A stretch of DNA of 64,000 bases from Marinomonas pollencensis (GTDB lineage: Bacteria > Pseudomonadota > Gammaproteobacteria > Pseudomonadales > Marinomonadaceae). The position numbers and the translations under genes are program-made. The DNA is taken from assembly GCF_003387375.1 (NCBI RefSeq), contig NZ_QUNG01000002.1:124001-188000 (forward strand). The letters run 5' to 3'. Positions within the stretch are counted from its first letter, which is position 1. Each line of letters begins with the position of its first letter. Below, piece by piece: positions 16,279 through 25,084 of this stretch. A model generated the notes under the pieces. It searched no databases and was not told where the DNA came from. It saw only the letters and a program-made list of their open reading frames with translations.

Positions 16279-17934
16279 ATGAATCATCCATTAAAAAACG
16301 CACTGCCAATCGTTGCCGCCGCTTATGGCGAAAAGTTTGGTGTGAAGGTGCTTATTCAAGGACAAGATGCGTTTACCGATGGTGAGCGGATTGTGATCCC
16401 AACAGCAAACCCAGACGACCCACACTATCAACAGATAGCTTGGGGTTATCTGGCTCATGAAGCGGCGCATATTCGCCATACTAATTTTGACATGGTGCAG
16501 AAGGCGTCGTCCAAACCGATCCGTAAGGCACTTCTCAATATCATTGAGGACGTTCGCATTGAAAACGAATTGGCAAAGGATTATCCAGGAACACGGCGCA
16601 GTATTTCGCAAGTGATTGAGTACATGGTGGACACACAGCAAATGTGTGTACCTGAACAGCTTGAGCCTGCATCTAACTTGCAAGCATGGTTGTTGTTCCG
16701 CTTGAGATGCCATTTTCTGGGCCAGAAAGCGCTGACGCCTCTGTATCAAACAGTTGATGAAAGAGGGAGACAACTCTTTCCTGCCGCAGCTATGAGCCGG
16801 TTAAGCGCCATGCTGACAGCAGTGCCTAGCCTGGCGTCTACAGGTGAAGTACTAAAACTTGTCGATGCCATCGTTGCCATGTTGGAAGAAGAATCTCGCC
16901 CACCACAGGATGAGTCGGATGCTGATTGCGGTAATGACATTGGACAAGATGCGAGTAATGACAGCAATAACAGTTGTGGTAGTCAAACCCCAGAAACAGA
17001 CTCGTCTGCAACGGGGGATTTTGCTGAAACGGGTGATTCAGATAACTCTGATCAAGCTGACAATTTGCGACAAGCCTTAGAGGCCAGTGCCGCTCAGTTT
17101 GAACCCGATACCTTCGCACAAGTGGCAGAAGTGTTGTCGGAACAAGCTGAAGGACATCAGGGTGTCACTCCACTCAGTTTGCCCCAAGCAGAGCAAGCTA
17201 TGTTGGGTGATGAGGCCATCTTGACCTTATCGGCGTCTGAGTCGGCTCAAATTCGAGCCCGACTTAGAGGTATGGTTCAGTCCAGTCAGGACAATCGGAA
17301 TCATGCCAAACGGAACGGTCTTCGAGTTGCAACCCATCGTCTTGCCGCTTCCCAAGCAGGTGAGTCGAGATTGTTTATTCAAAGACAGCCGCGCATTGCG
17401 CCTAATGCTGCTGTGCACTTGCTTGTCGATATATCGGGCTCAATGGGTAAACCCATTGGCGAAGGTAATCGCAAGTACTTTCATGTTGCCAATGAAGCTG
17501 CTTTGGCTTTGGCCATGGCATTGGAAGGTATACCAGGTGTTGTACCTGCGGTCAGTTATTTTCCTGGTATTCATCAGGAAGTTTCTATCGCGTTATTGCC
17601 CAAGCAATCGGTTCGACATCGGGCCGCCTGTTTTGACCAAAAACCACGAGGTTGTACGCCTATGGCACAAGCTATGTGGTTTGCGGCAAACAGTTTGTTG
17701 GCACAAAAACAGAAGCGAAAGCTAATGATAGTGCTAACGGATGGTGACCCAGATGATTGGGCTGCCACGCATGACATTGTTGACCGGTGCAGACGAAGTG
17801 GCTTTGAGCTACTGGGAATAGGGATTCAAACACGCAGTGTTGAGAGATTCTTTCCTCAAAGCATCGTGATTAACGACGTCAAAGATCTTAAATGTGAGTT
17901 ATTCGAAGTAACACAACAACTGTTAATTCAATAA
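16279..17934 (+). CDS. HExxH metallopeptidase-like + VWA domain protein
   Basis: 551 residues. N-terminal domain with HEAAHIRH, an HExxH zinc-peptidase-type motif starting at residue 60. The middle (about 210-270) is acidic, Ser/Asp/Asn-rich and low complexity. The C-terminal VWA domain has a full MIDAS start, LLVDISGSMG with D384-x-S-x-S, and later LTDGDPDDW. This layout (metallopeptidase-like domain + VWA) is the usual partner of MoxR-type ATPases such as the cobS product. Sometimes named CobT-like. I infer a complex that remodels or processes partner proteins; targets are unknown. Confidence 0.82.
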   Translation: MNHPLKNALPIVAAAYGEKFGVKVLIQGQDAFTDGERIVIPTANPDDPHYQQIAWGYLAHEAAHIRHTNFDMVQKASSKPIRKALLNIIEDVRIENELAKDYPGTRRSISQVIEYMVDTQQMCVPEQLEPASNLQAWLLFRLRCHFLGQKALTPLYQTVDERGRQLFPAAAMSRLSAMLTAVPSLASTGEVLKLVDAIVAMLEEESRPPQDESDADCGNDIGQDASNDSNNSCGSQTPETDSSATGDFAETGDSDNSDQADNLRQALEASAAQFEPDTFAQVAEVLSEQAEGHQGVTPLSLPQAEQAMLGDEAILTLSASESAQIRARLRGMVQSSQDNRNHAKRNGLRVATHRLAASQAGESRLFIQRQPRIAPNAAVHLLVDISGSMGKPIGEGNRKYFHVANEAALALAMALEGIPGVVPAVSYFPGIHQEVSIALLPKQSVRHRAACFDQKPRGCTPMAQAMWFAANSLLAQKQKRKLMIVLTDGDPDDWAATHDIVDRCRRSGFELLGIGIQTRSVERFFPQSIVINDVKDLKCELFEVTQQLLIQ

Positions 17935-17950
17935 CCACATCAACTTTACC

Positions 17951-18016
17951 ACCCTGCGGGGACGATTCCGTCCCCGCAGGGTATGGCTTCGTCTCCGCTT
18001 TTTTTTGGAGACTCCT
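17951..18016 (+). promoter_or_regulatory. Two-hairpin leader, copy 9 (before radC)
   Basis: Hairpin 1 is the strongest of the set: ACCCTGCGGGGACG (17951-17964) pairs perfectly over 14 bp with CGTCCCCGCAGGGT (17969-17982). Hairpin 2: GTCTCC (17991-17996) / GGAGAC (18007-18012), with a T-rich loop and the GGAG ribosome site in its 3' arm. Confidence 0.75.
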
Positions 18017-18514
18017 ATGAAAAACAAAAAGTTCTTAGCTGGCGAAGAAGCCGGTACTTATATCGTTCCTGAGCAAGTGACTGAAGCGGATATCTTAGAT
18101 ATGGCGCTCAAGCTTGCCCGTGGTCGATTGAGTAAAGGTCGAAAAATTGAACAGCCATCGTCGGCGTTCTCATACCTGCAAACACTGATGCACGAGTATG
18201 AGCACGAAGTCTTTGGTGTGCTGTTTCTTGATACAAAGCATCGCGTTATTCGATTTGAAGAGCTGTTCAAAGGCACTTTAGATGCAGCGAGCGTGTATCC
18301 AAGGGAAGTAACAAAGCGAGCGCTAGAACTTAATGCGGCAGCAGTGATACTGGTTCATAACCATCCATCGGGTGATCCTGCCCCCAGTGAAGCTGATAAA
18401 CGCATCACTCATCGACTCCGTGACGCCTTGTCACTTGTTGATATTCGAACGCTTGACCATGTCGTAGTCGCATCCGAGGGCTGCGTTTCGCTTGCCGAAC
18501 GCGGTTATCTTTGA
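18017..18514 (+). CDS. radC: RadC-family JAB/MPN-domain protein
   Basis: 165 residues from ATG 18017 (GGAG 7-10 bases upstream; an in-frame TTG at 18005 is inside the leader). The motif LVHNHPSGDPAPSEAD is the complete JAMM zinc motif (HxH...S..D), as in RadC/YkfG-type proteins carried by mobile elements. Short form lacking the helix-hairpin-helix N-terminus of chromosomal RadC. Biochemical role unsettled; association with mobile elements is well known. Its TGA overlaps the next ATG. Confidence 0.88.
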   Translation: MKNKKFLAGEEAGTYIVPEQVTEADILDMALKLARGRLSKGRKIEQPSSAFSYLQTLMHEYEHEVFGVLFLDTKHRVIRFEELFKGTLDAASVYPREVTKRALELNAAAVILVHNHPSGDPAPSEADKRITHRLRDALSLVDIRTLDHVVVASEGCVSLAERGYL

Positions 18515-18855
18515 TGAATGGGCGCATTGCCCATTCTCCTTCATCACAAAAGCAGTCCTATCAACACACGTCATCACAGCTCGAATTTCTATTTGAGTTT
18601 GATGATGCCCCAGTCACTTGGTCTGACACGGAAATCTGGCAGTTACGCGAAGGCATTATTTTGGATGCGATCCGTGTATTGCTGGACGGTCGTGTCAGTA
18701 CTCGATTGCGAAAGGATGTGTTGTCGTGGATTCAAAATGACGAATTAACGCCATTTTGCTTTCGTGTTTGCGCAATGGCTGCGGTTGTCGATCCTGATGT
18801 GCTTCGTGATTCCATCATGTGGCTATTAAGACGACATGGTATCCGGCTTGACTAA
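18514..18855 (+). CDS. Small conserved ICE protein downstream of radC
   Basis: 113 residues, ATG at 18514 overlapping the radC stop (ATGA-type coupling). Largely helical with an Arg-rich C-terminus (LLRRHGIRLD). No known motif. Coupled translation suggests a stoichiometric link to RadC. Confidence 0.68.
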   Translation: MNGRIAHSPSSQKQSYQHTSSQLEFLFEFDDAPVTWSDTEIWQLREGIILDAIRVLLDGRVSTRLRKDVLSWIQNDELTPFCFRVCAMAAVVDPDVLRDSIMWLLRRHGIRLD

Positions 18856-18858
18856 CGC

Positions 18859-18945
18859 TCCTGCATTAACCGAACGGCTAATGCAGGACCTAAGCTGACT
18901 TTTACCTCCTGTGGTAGGAGTCGGCATTTTACTTAAGGAGGTTAT
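18859..18945 (+). promoter_or_regulatory. Two-hairpin leader, copy 10 (before primase-like gene)
   Basis: Hairpin 1: TCCTGCATTA (18859-18868) / TAATGCAGGA (18879-18888), perfect 10 bp. ACCTCC (18904-18909) can pair with GGAGGT (18937-18942), the ribosome site of ATG 18946, or CTCCT (18906-18910) can instead pair with AGGAG (18916-18920). These are mutually exclusive folds that would close or free the ribosome site. Confidence 0.68.
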
Positions 18946-20013
18946 ATGGCGTTACCTTTACAAATTGACACAGTAAGGCCATATCTCAATGGCCAATGGC
19001 TTCAAGTCTTGGCGGCATTGGTGCCAGAACTTGATGCAGCTATTGCTCGAAAAGGCCGTCATGTGGCTTGCCCTGTTCATGGCGGTCGTGATGGCTTTAG
19101 GCTGTTCAAAGATGCTGAATATACCGGTGGTGGCGTTTGTAATACCTGCGGTATCTTTCATGATGGCTTTGAACTGTTGTCTTGGATTAATGGATGGAAC
19201 TTTGCTCAGTCTATTGAAGCAATCGGCCAAGTTCTAGGTATTCAACCCGGACAAGTACCAACTCGGGCAGTACCGAGTAACGCTGTTGACTGGAAGACTA
19301 AAAAGCAGGACGAGGACAAAGCGATTATCCATCGCTTAAATCAAACCTGGGGAGAAACGTTATCGCTTGCAGATACTCGTGCGCAACCAGTTTGGAACTA
19401 CATGCATCGTCGTGGCATTGTTACCCGGCTCCGTCCTGAATGGGATTCGGTGCTGAGGTTTCATCCAAACTTGCCTTACCATGATGAAGATGGCCTGTTT
19501 ATTGATAGCTACCCAGCGCTGCTAGGTAAAATCGTTACTCAGCAAGGGCGTTCGGCCACGTTCCATCGGATCTACCTAAGTGAAGATGGATTCAAAGCAC
19601 CGGTTGAAAAGCCTAAAAAGATGATGCCCATACCAAGTGACCGAACAATCACAGGTGGAGCCATTCCGATAGGTGAACCTGAAGAGGTATTAGGTGTTTC
19701 TGAAGGCATCGAAACAGCTTTAGCGGTTACCAGTGCAACGGGGCAAACATGTTGGTCGGTTGTGAATGCAACGCTACTGGCTAGGTTTGAACCACCAAGT
19801 AATGTGAAAATGCTGTACATCTGGGCAGACCTCGATCTCTCTGAGACCGGCCTGAATGCAGCGAATGAACTCAAGAAAAAAGCCTGGCAAAAAGGCATTC
19901 TGACACAAGTCCTGATCCCTCCGATACCAACGTCACTCGGCATGAAAAGTTGGGATTGGAATGATGTGCTGAATGTTTACGGTGCCATGGGCTTTCCGAA
20001 AGTTCATATGTGA
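18946..20013 (+). CDS. Zinc-finger/TOPRIM primase-like protein
   Basis: 355 residues. N-terminal zinc ribbon with CPVHGG and GVCNTCG (residues about 43-70), then a TOPRIM-type domain: VLGVSEGIETALAV (acidic motif, about 245-260) and YIWADLDLSETG (DxD, about 285-300). It resembles P4-alpha/TraC-type mobile-element primases without a helicase part. It probably synthesises primers for complementary-strand synthesis after transfer. AAGGAGG ribosome site within the leader. Confidence 0.84.
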   Translation: MALPLQIDTVRPYLNGQWLQVLAALVPELDAAIARKGRHVACPVHGGRDGFRLFKDAEYTGGGVCNTCGIFHDGFELLSWINGWNFAQSIEAIGQVLGIQPGQVPTRAVPSNAVDWKTKKQDEDKAIIHRLNQTWGETLSLADTRAQPVWNYMHRRGIVTRLRPEWDSVLRFHPNLPYHDEDGLFIDSYPALLGKIVTQQGRSATFHRIYLSEDGFKAPVEKPKKMMPIPSDRTITGGAIPIGEPEEVLGVSEGIETALAVTSATGQTCWSVVNATLLARFEPPSNVKMLYIWADLDLSETGLNAANELKKKAWQKGILTQVLIPPIPTSLGMKSWDWNDVLNVYGAMGFPKVHM

Positions 20014-20016
20014 TCC

Positions 20017-20039
20017 AAGGGGCTTCGGCCCCTTTTTTT
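20017..20039 (+). terminator. Terminator of the ssb-primase operon
   Basis: AAGGGGC-TTCG-GCCCCTT with seven following T residues sits 3 bases after the primase-like stop. A textbook rho-independent terminator closing the recombination operon. Confidence 0.9.
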
Positions 20040-20102
20040 GCGCCTTGCATATTTGAAAAAACATGGAGAATGAAAAATAGATAACCAATAGGAGAAACAA
20101 AC

Positions 20103-20810
20103 ATGATGGTATTAACCCTGTTAACAAAGCAGATTGATGGTGAGTTTACTGTTTACTGGAAGACCGGCCTTCGAAGAGGTGGTGAGCTAAAGGTCGATTT
20201 AGGTGAGCAATACGACACGTTTCCTGAGCAGCGAAAGCCAATTGCAGCTGAGCTTTATGCTATTCATCACCTACTGTCAGTGAAAGAGGTGATGGGGAGT
20301 AACCGAAGCGGTAATGGGCTTCAAATCCGGGTCAGTAAAGGTGCTATCAAAAAGTTACAGAAACAACGCTCAACTCAGCATTCACTTTACAGCCTGACCA
20401 GGTTCTTGCTCACCCGTTACCAAGAAGCACAGATATCGGTAGAGAAACGGGAAGATTGGCTCTCATATTCCTTCGAAGAATACAGCGTCGATAATGTTTC
20501 AGTGAGAGACATCGATGAAGTCATCAATGTGCCAAATATTGGACCTGTCGTGGTGACTCGTCACGCGCTTGAAAGATTCGTGGAACGGCTTTCAGACGGC
20601 GTACCTAAGCATCCTTGGAAGGCTTTGTGCTCAAAGCTGCTATGTTCTGCGCTAACTAAAGCCCAATTGCCAGAAAGCGTCGCTATCCGAAAAGCAAAAA
20701 AATATGCTCAAGAGGCCGAGTTCTGGCAACATGTTGGTAGCAAAATGCACTTTGTTATGGTTCCGGGTGACTCAATGAAGACATTGGTTACGGTTTTTGC
20801 AGTAAAGTGA
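20103..20810 (+). CDS. Conserved SXT/R391 protein (s073-like)
   Basis: 235 residues, GAGAAAC at 20092-20098 upstream. Mixed alpha/beta, with VVVTRHALERFVERL in the second half. By position (last core gene before hotspot 3) it corresponds to s073 of SXT, a conserved gene without known function. Preceded by a terminator, so it has its own promoter. Confidence 0.7.
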   Translation: MMVLTLLTKQIDGEFTVYWKTGLRRGGELKVDLGEQYDTFPEQRKPIAAELYAIHHLLSVKEVMGSNRSGNGLQIRVSKGAIKKLQKQRSTQHSLYSLTRFLLTRYQEAQISVEKREDWLSYSFEEYSVDNVSVRDIDEVINVPNIGPVVVTRHALERFVERLSDGVPKHPWKALCSKLLCSALTKAQLPESVAIRKAKKYAQEAEFWQHVGSKMHFVMVPGDSMKTLVTVFAVK

Positions 20811-21169
20811 GCTAATGTAATATTCGCACATTATGAATATTACTTATGTGCCAAAAGCTGGCCTTCAGCGTAACTCGTTTCTGTCCCAAAGTTTGCTAGA
20901 CGCCGAACTCTCTTTAAAACGTATGGCAATCTAGTTGACTAAATTTTAGTAATGCTACAGAGTGGTTAGTGTAATTATGGCGACTCAGTGCTAAAAAATA
21001 TTGTCAGTTTTGAAGATTATGAAAGTAAATGAAGTTACATCGATTGATTAGATGTTGCTAGCAAAATATAAATGGTATTTTTAACTTAATGAATTAATTT
21101 TTTTGACTCATTTATTAATTGGTATTGAATATGAAGATTCTAGAATAGAAAACAGAAAGAGTATAAGTT
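20811..21169. other. Left border of hotspot 3, non-coding
   Basis: 359 bp without a supportable gene. Contains a 9 bp perfect inverted repeat, GTAATATTC (20817-20825) and GAATATTAC (20835-20843), seven bases after s073. Base composition becomes clearly more AT-rich from about 20930, marking the start of foreign cargo. The promoter of the next gene must lie here. Confidence 0.6.
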
Positions 21170-24100
21170 TTGGATAGTAAAAAAATAATAAGTTCAGTTA
21201 AAAGAATCTTAGCACGCCTTCATTCTTTTGGTGTTAGTAGAGAAGATGTACGCAATTTATTAGTGCTTCTATTTCTTTTAAGATGGTTGCGTGATGAGAT
21301 GAGTAGTTTTGCTGAATACAATGGTGAAAGCGAAAGTTTGAAGCTTGCCGATAGGTTGAACACATTATTTTCTTTAAACATCAGCTACCATGAAGTCTAT
21401 CAACATGTTCGTGAAAGCCTAAGTTTACTTATAAACTCTGTAAAAGTTGAAGGGTTAAGTGAGCTCGATTTTTCGTCAAAGTACCAATTGTTCAAAAACG
21501 AAAGAGTCGTCATGGAGGCCCTTTATTGGTTTAACCAATGGGTAGAGCTTCGTTTAGACCGTAGAAAAGATATTTCACAATTGTTTGAGATATTATTACA
21601 GGAAACTAGAACTCCTCAAACAACACAATTCTCGTCGAGTAAGTTACTTTCACAACTGATAGTGGCTATTGCCGCCCCTAAAAGCGGAGAAAATATCTTA
21701 GATCCTTGCGCTGGTGAGGGTAATTTTCTAATAGCTGCTCATAACGCAATTGAAGCCGCCGACACGGACTTTTTGTCACAAACTTCTTTTACAGGATATG
21801 ATTTGTCAGAAGACGCCATTCTCATTGCGATGGTGCGATTCTTTTTATCTGGTACGTTTAACTTTCATTTAAGTAAAAGAAGTGGTTTATATGATTTCTC
21901 TGGACGAGATCTCTATCCTAAATACGATGTTGTTTTGGCTCAGCCTCCTGTGGGGATTAAAAGAGAAGATTACCGTCATTTATGTTATGAAAAACAGTTC
22001 CCGGTTATCACCAATGATATTGTTGGAATGTTTATACAGCAGGCTGTATTTTCTTTAAAACCGGGTGGCAGAGCAATAATTGTAGTACCTGAAGGGGTAC
22101 TTTTCGGTAAAAATAGATCGCAAATAGAGTTAAGACGATATTTGGTTGAATACGGTTATATAGAAGCTGTGATCAGAATACCACCAAAGACATTAATTGA
22201 AGATTCAGGAATCCGTGGAGCTTTACTGTTGTTAAGTAAAAGTAAGAAGCGAATTCGAAAAGTAAGATTCGCTGATCTTTCTTCTTTTTTTCAACGCGAT
22301 AGTAATAAATCATCTCAGGTTCTTCCTAAAATTTTGGTAGAGAAAATACTGGAAAGGTTGTTTTGTGATGATTTGCCTGAAACCATTCCTTTACCTCCGG
22401 GTGTGAAAGAGGAAACTCCGGGTTCAGGGGCTTCAACTCGCGCCTTTTGGGATGTATCTGTCGAAGAAATCGCAACCAATGATTGGGACTTAAACCCTGT
22501 TCGTAAGGAAGATGATGCGTTAACTCTCTTGCTAACCGACTTTAGAAAATTGATGGGAGATGAAGTTAAAGTTGAAAACTTATCTAAAGTTGCACAAATA
22601 AATGCAGGAAAGTCAGTTAGAAGCTCGGAACAAACTGATATAGAAAATCCATATGGTTATATCCGTATTCGAGATATTGAAAATTTTAAAATACAGAAGT
22701 TCACTACTTGGCTACAGGAAGATTTAGCTCGCGCCTACTCCGGTAACCGATTAAATAAAGGTAATATTCTAATATCGAAAACGGGCACTATAGGAAAGCT
22801 TGCGCTAGTTGATAATAATGGCGATGGAGCTTTTGCAGGTAATAATTTTTACATTTTACGAATAAACTCAGCAAAAATTTTACCTGAATACTTACTTTAT
22901 TATTTATCTACTTCATTTTGTCAGGATTGGCTAGATAGCAGAAAAAGAGGTGCGATTCAGCAACACATAAATACCGACGTAATAAAAACGTTACCCATCT
23001 TGCTGCCGTCAATAGAAATGCAGAAGCGAGCCGCAGCACAGTATGAACAGCATGGAACAGATGTAATTGCGTTTTTAAAAGAAAACAGTCAACAGTCTGA
23101 CGAAAAGGCTGTGGAGCATCTAGTTGATGTTATGGAAACGGAGGTAGTTAAGAAAATAGTTGGTAATGATACAAGTATTGAAAAGTCTGCCAACTTGTTG
23201 AGTGAGATCTCTTTAAAAGCGTTGAACATTGACGGAGTAGTGGATGAACTAAATTCACAGCAAAAAAGTTGGTATTTAGGTGTCTTGAATATATTACGTG
23301 TTCTTAAGGACATTAACAAAATCCCTCCGGGTCCTGTTTTATTAAATATATTTCGCGATGCAAGTGACCAAGTAGTTCAACTACGTGAGGTAACCGCCGG
23401 AAATTACAATATAGAGGATAGGTTGCTCCGGGTTTTTGCTTATATTCAAGGATGGATAGTTAGATGCATCGACATGGTATTAGCTAATGTCAGCATTGTA
23501 GTGTCGTCATCAGTTAAGGAGCTAGAGAAGAATTCCGATGTGGAGTTTTCTATTTCACTAAATAACCAAGGCTACCTTCCTTTGAAAAACGTAGTGGTAG
23601 AAACATCGCCCAATTTTGGAGGTAGTGCTAATTATTACTTGGCCGATAACACATCGATGGAAGTTTCACTCTCATGCAAGACTACAGATTCTGATAAGAC
23701 TAGTTTTACCGTAATTTGGCGAGCTGAAACCCTTGCAGGTAAACAAGTGAGCGGAAGCTCTGAGCTTGCAATAAAACTGACGCAACTTAGTGAAGAATTT
23801 AAGTCTTTTGAAACTGCTAGTAACCCATATGTAACTGGTAGCCCTCTTGAGCCTGAGAATGGCGCACTGGTCTTTTACGGTAGAGAGACATTTATTCAGC
23901 AAGTGGTTCGTCAAATTGAAAGTAACGGAAACGTTATTTTATTAGAGGGCAACCGTAGAGCTGGTAAAACGTCAATTTTAAAACATTTAGAGGGCACTAA
24001 AACTATACCAAATTGGCTGGTTGTATACTCAAGCCTACAGGGAGCAGAAGGTGCATCAGATAAAGTCGGTGTTCCTACTGTAGAAGTTTTTCGTGAAATG

Positions 24101-25084
24101 GCACGGTCGATCGCTTCTGCTATTACAAAAACGGGCGTTGATATTCCATTACCTGATGGAAAAATAATATTAGCTGGAAAACCAGCACTTGGAATTGCAA
24201 GGTCATGTAAAACTGGTATAAGTGATGATGCACCATTTATTGATTTCAGGGATTATTTGGAAGTTTTACTATCTGTGTTAGAAGAGAAACAACTCGGTAT
24301 AGTTTTAATGCTAGATGAGTTCGATAAGCTTCAAGAAGGCATCGATAATGGCGTTACTTCTCCTCAACTTCCTGAAAATATTCGGTATCTAATTCAAAAT
24401 TACTCAAGGTTTTCGGCTATTTTAACAGGTTCACGAAGATTGAAGAGACTGCGCGAAGAGTATTGGTCAGCATTATATGGTCTAGGTACGAACCTAACGG
24501 TAAGCTCTCTGGATCAGGCTAGCGCTGAAAAAGTTGTCATAGAGCCAGTCAAAGAATACATAGCATACTCTGATGAAGCGATAGAGTTGATTCTGAGTTT
24601 AACCACGAGACAACCTTATCTTATTCAAAAAATATGTAATCGTATTTTTGATTATGCTGTTAGGAATACTGAGCACTCAATCAAAACTAATGATGTAAAT
24701 CACATTGCAGGTGAATTAATTGTAGCTGACGAACACTTTGCTAGTTTATGGGATTACGCACGCCTTGGGCCTACTAGTGGGGGCTATAGAAGACAAGTTT
24801 TGTTATGCATATTATCTAGCAATTTTGATAATAAACCATTGTGCACTTTTGGAATGCTGCAAGAATATTTAGTGCAAAATGGTGTCGATGTTAAGGACGA
24901 TGATTTAGAAGCTGATATTGCTTACTTAAGAGAATTAGAACTAGTTAATTTTTTTGGAGAAGACGGCTCTGGTTATTACGCGATTGAAGTGCCGTTGATG
25001 GCTAAGTGGATCAGTTATCATCAAGATAGCGAAGTAGTATTAAAAAAAGCGCTTAATGAAGAGGGAACTACAAATGATAAATAG
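21170..25084 (+). CDS. N6-methylase-like / specificity domain / P-loop ATPase fusion protein
   Basis: 1304 residues, TTG start. Domain order as I read it: helical HsdM-like N-terminus (1-160). Methylase core with motif I DPCAGEGNF (D178) and motif IV written AQPPV (Q258) where active N6-methylases have (N/D/S)PP(Y/F). HsdS-like target-recognition domain (about 460-630; GNILISKTGTIGK, RKRGAIQQHINTD). Helical linker. Beta-sandwich resembling a CARDB domain (about 775-875). STAND/AAA-type ATPase with Walker A GNRRAGKTS (927-935) and Walker B VLMLDEFDKL (D1049, E1050). The altered motif IV suggests DNA recognition without methylation. No restriction nuclease adjoins it. Markedly AT-rich. Probable antiphage or anti-plasmid role by location and architecture; not proven. 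Confidence 0.78.
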   Translation: MDSKKIISSVKRILARLHSFGVSREDVRNLLVLLFLLRWLRDEMSSFAEYNGESESLKLADRLNTLFSLNISYHEVYQHVRESLSLLINSVKVEGLSELDFSSKYQLFKNERVVMEALYWFNQWVELRLDRRKDISQLFEILLQETRTPQTTQFSSSKLLSQLIVAIAAPKSGENILDPCAGEGNFLIAAHNAIEAADTDFLSQTSFTGYDLSEDAILIAMVRFFLSGTFNFHLSKRSGLYDFSGRDLYPKYDVVLAQPPVGIKREDYRHLCYEKQFPVITNDIVGMFIQQAVFSLKPGGRAIIVVPEGVLFGKNRSQIELRRYLVEYGYIEAVIRIPPKTLIEDSGIRGALLLLSKSKKRIRKVRFADLSSFFQRDSNKSSQVLPKILVEKILERLFCDDLPETIPLPPGVKEETPGSGASTRAFWDVSVEEIATNDWDLNPVRKEDDALTLLLTDFRKLMGDEVKVENLSKVAQINAGKSVRSSEQTDIENPYGYIRIRDIENFKIQKFTTWLQEDLARAYSGNRLNKGNILISKTGTIGKLALVDNNGDGAFAGNNFYILRINSAKILPEYLLYYLSTSFCQDWLDSRKRGAIQQHINTDVIKTLPILLPSIEMQKRAAAQYEQHGTDVIAFLKENSQQSDEKAVEHLVDVMETEVVKKIVGNDTSIEKSANLLSEISLKALNIDGVVDELNSQQKSWYLGVLNILRVLKDINKIPPGPVLLNIFRDASDQVVQLREVTAGNYNIEDRLLRVFAYIQGWIVRCIDMVLANVSIVVSSSVKELEKNSDVEFSISLNNQGYLPLKNVVVETSPNFGGSANYYLADNTSMEVSLSCKTTDSDKTSFTVIWRAETLAGKQVSGSSELAIKLTQLSEEFKSFETASNPYVTGSPLEPENGALVFYGRETFIQQVVRQIESNGNVILLEGNRRAGKTSILKHLEGTKTIPNWLVVYSSLQGAEGASDKVGVPTVEVFREMARSIASAITKTGVDIPLPDGKIILAGKPALGIARSCKTGISDDAPFIDFRDYLEVLLSVLEEKQLGIVLMLDEFDKLQEGIDNGVTSPQLPENIRYLIQNYSRFSAILTGSRRLKRLREEYWSALYGLGTNLTVSSLDQASAEKVVIEPVKEYIAYSDEAIELILSLTTRQPYLIQKICNRIFDYAVRNTEHSIKTNDVNHIAGELIVADEHFASLWDYARLGPTSGGYRRQVLLCILSSNFDNKPLCTFGMLQEYLVQNGVDVKDDDLEADIAYLRELELVNFFGEDGSGYYAIEVPLMAKWISYHQDSEVVLKKALNEEGTTNDK

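Noticed and set aside
17991-18012. Rho-independent terminator before radC
   Set aside because: The T run lies inside the loop of hairpin 2, not right after a stem, and the downstream radC is in the same operon; an SD-sequestering hairpin is a better reading.
21170-25084. Ordinary type I restriction-modification locus
   Set aside because: No hsdR, methylase motif IV is altered, and the methylase and specificity parts are fused to a STAND ATPase.
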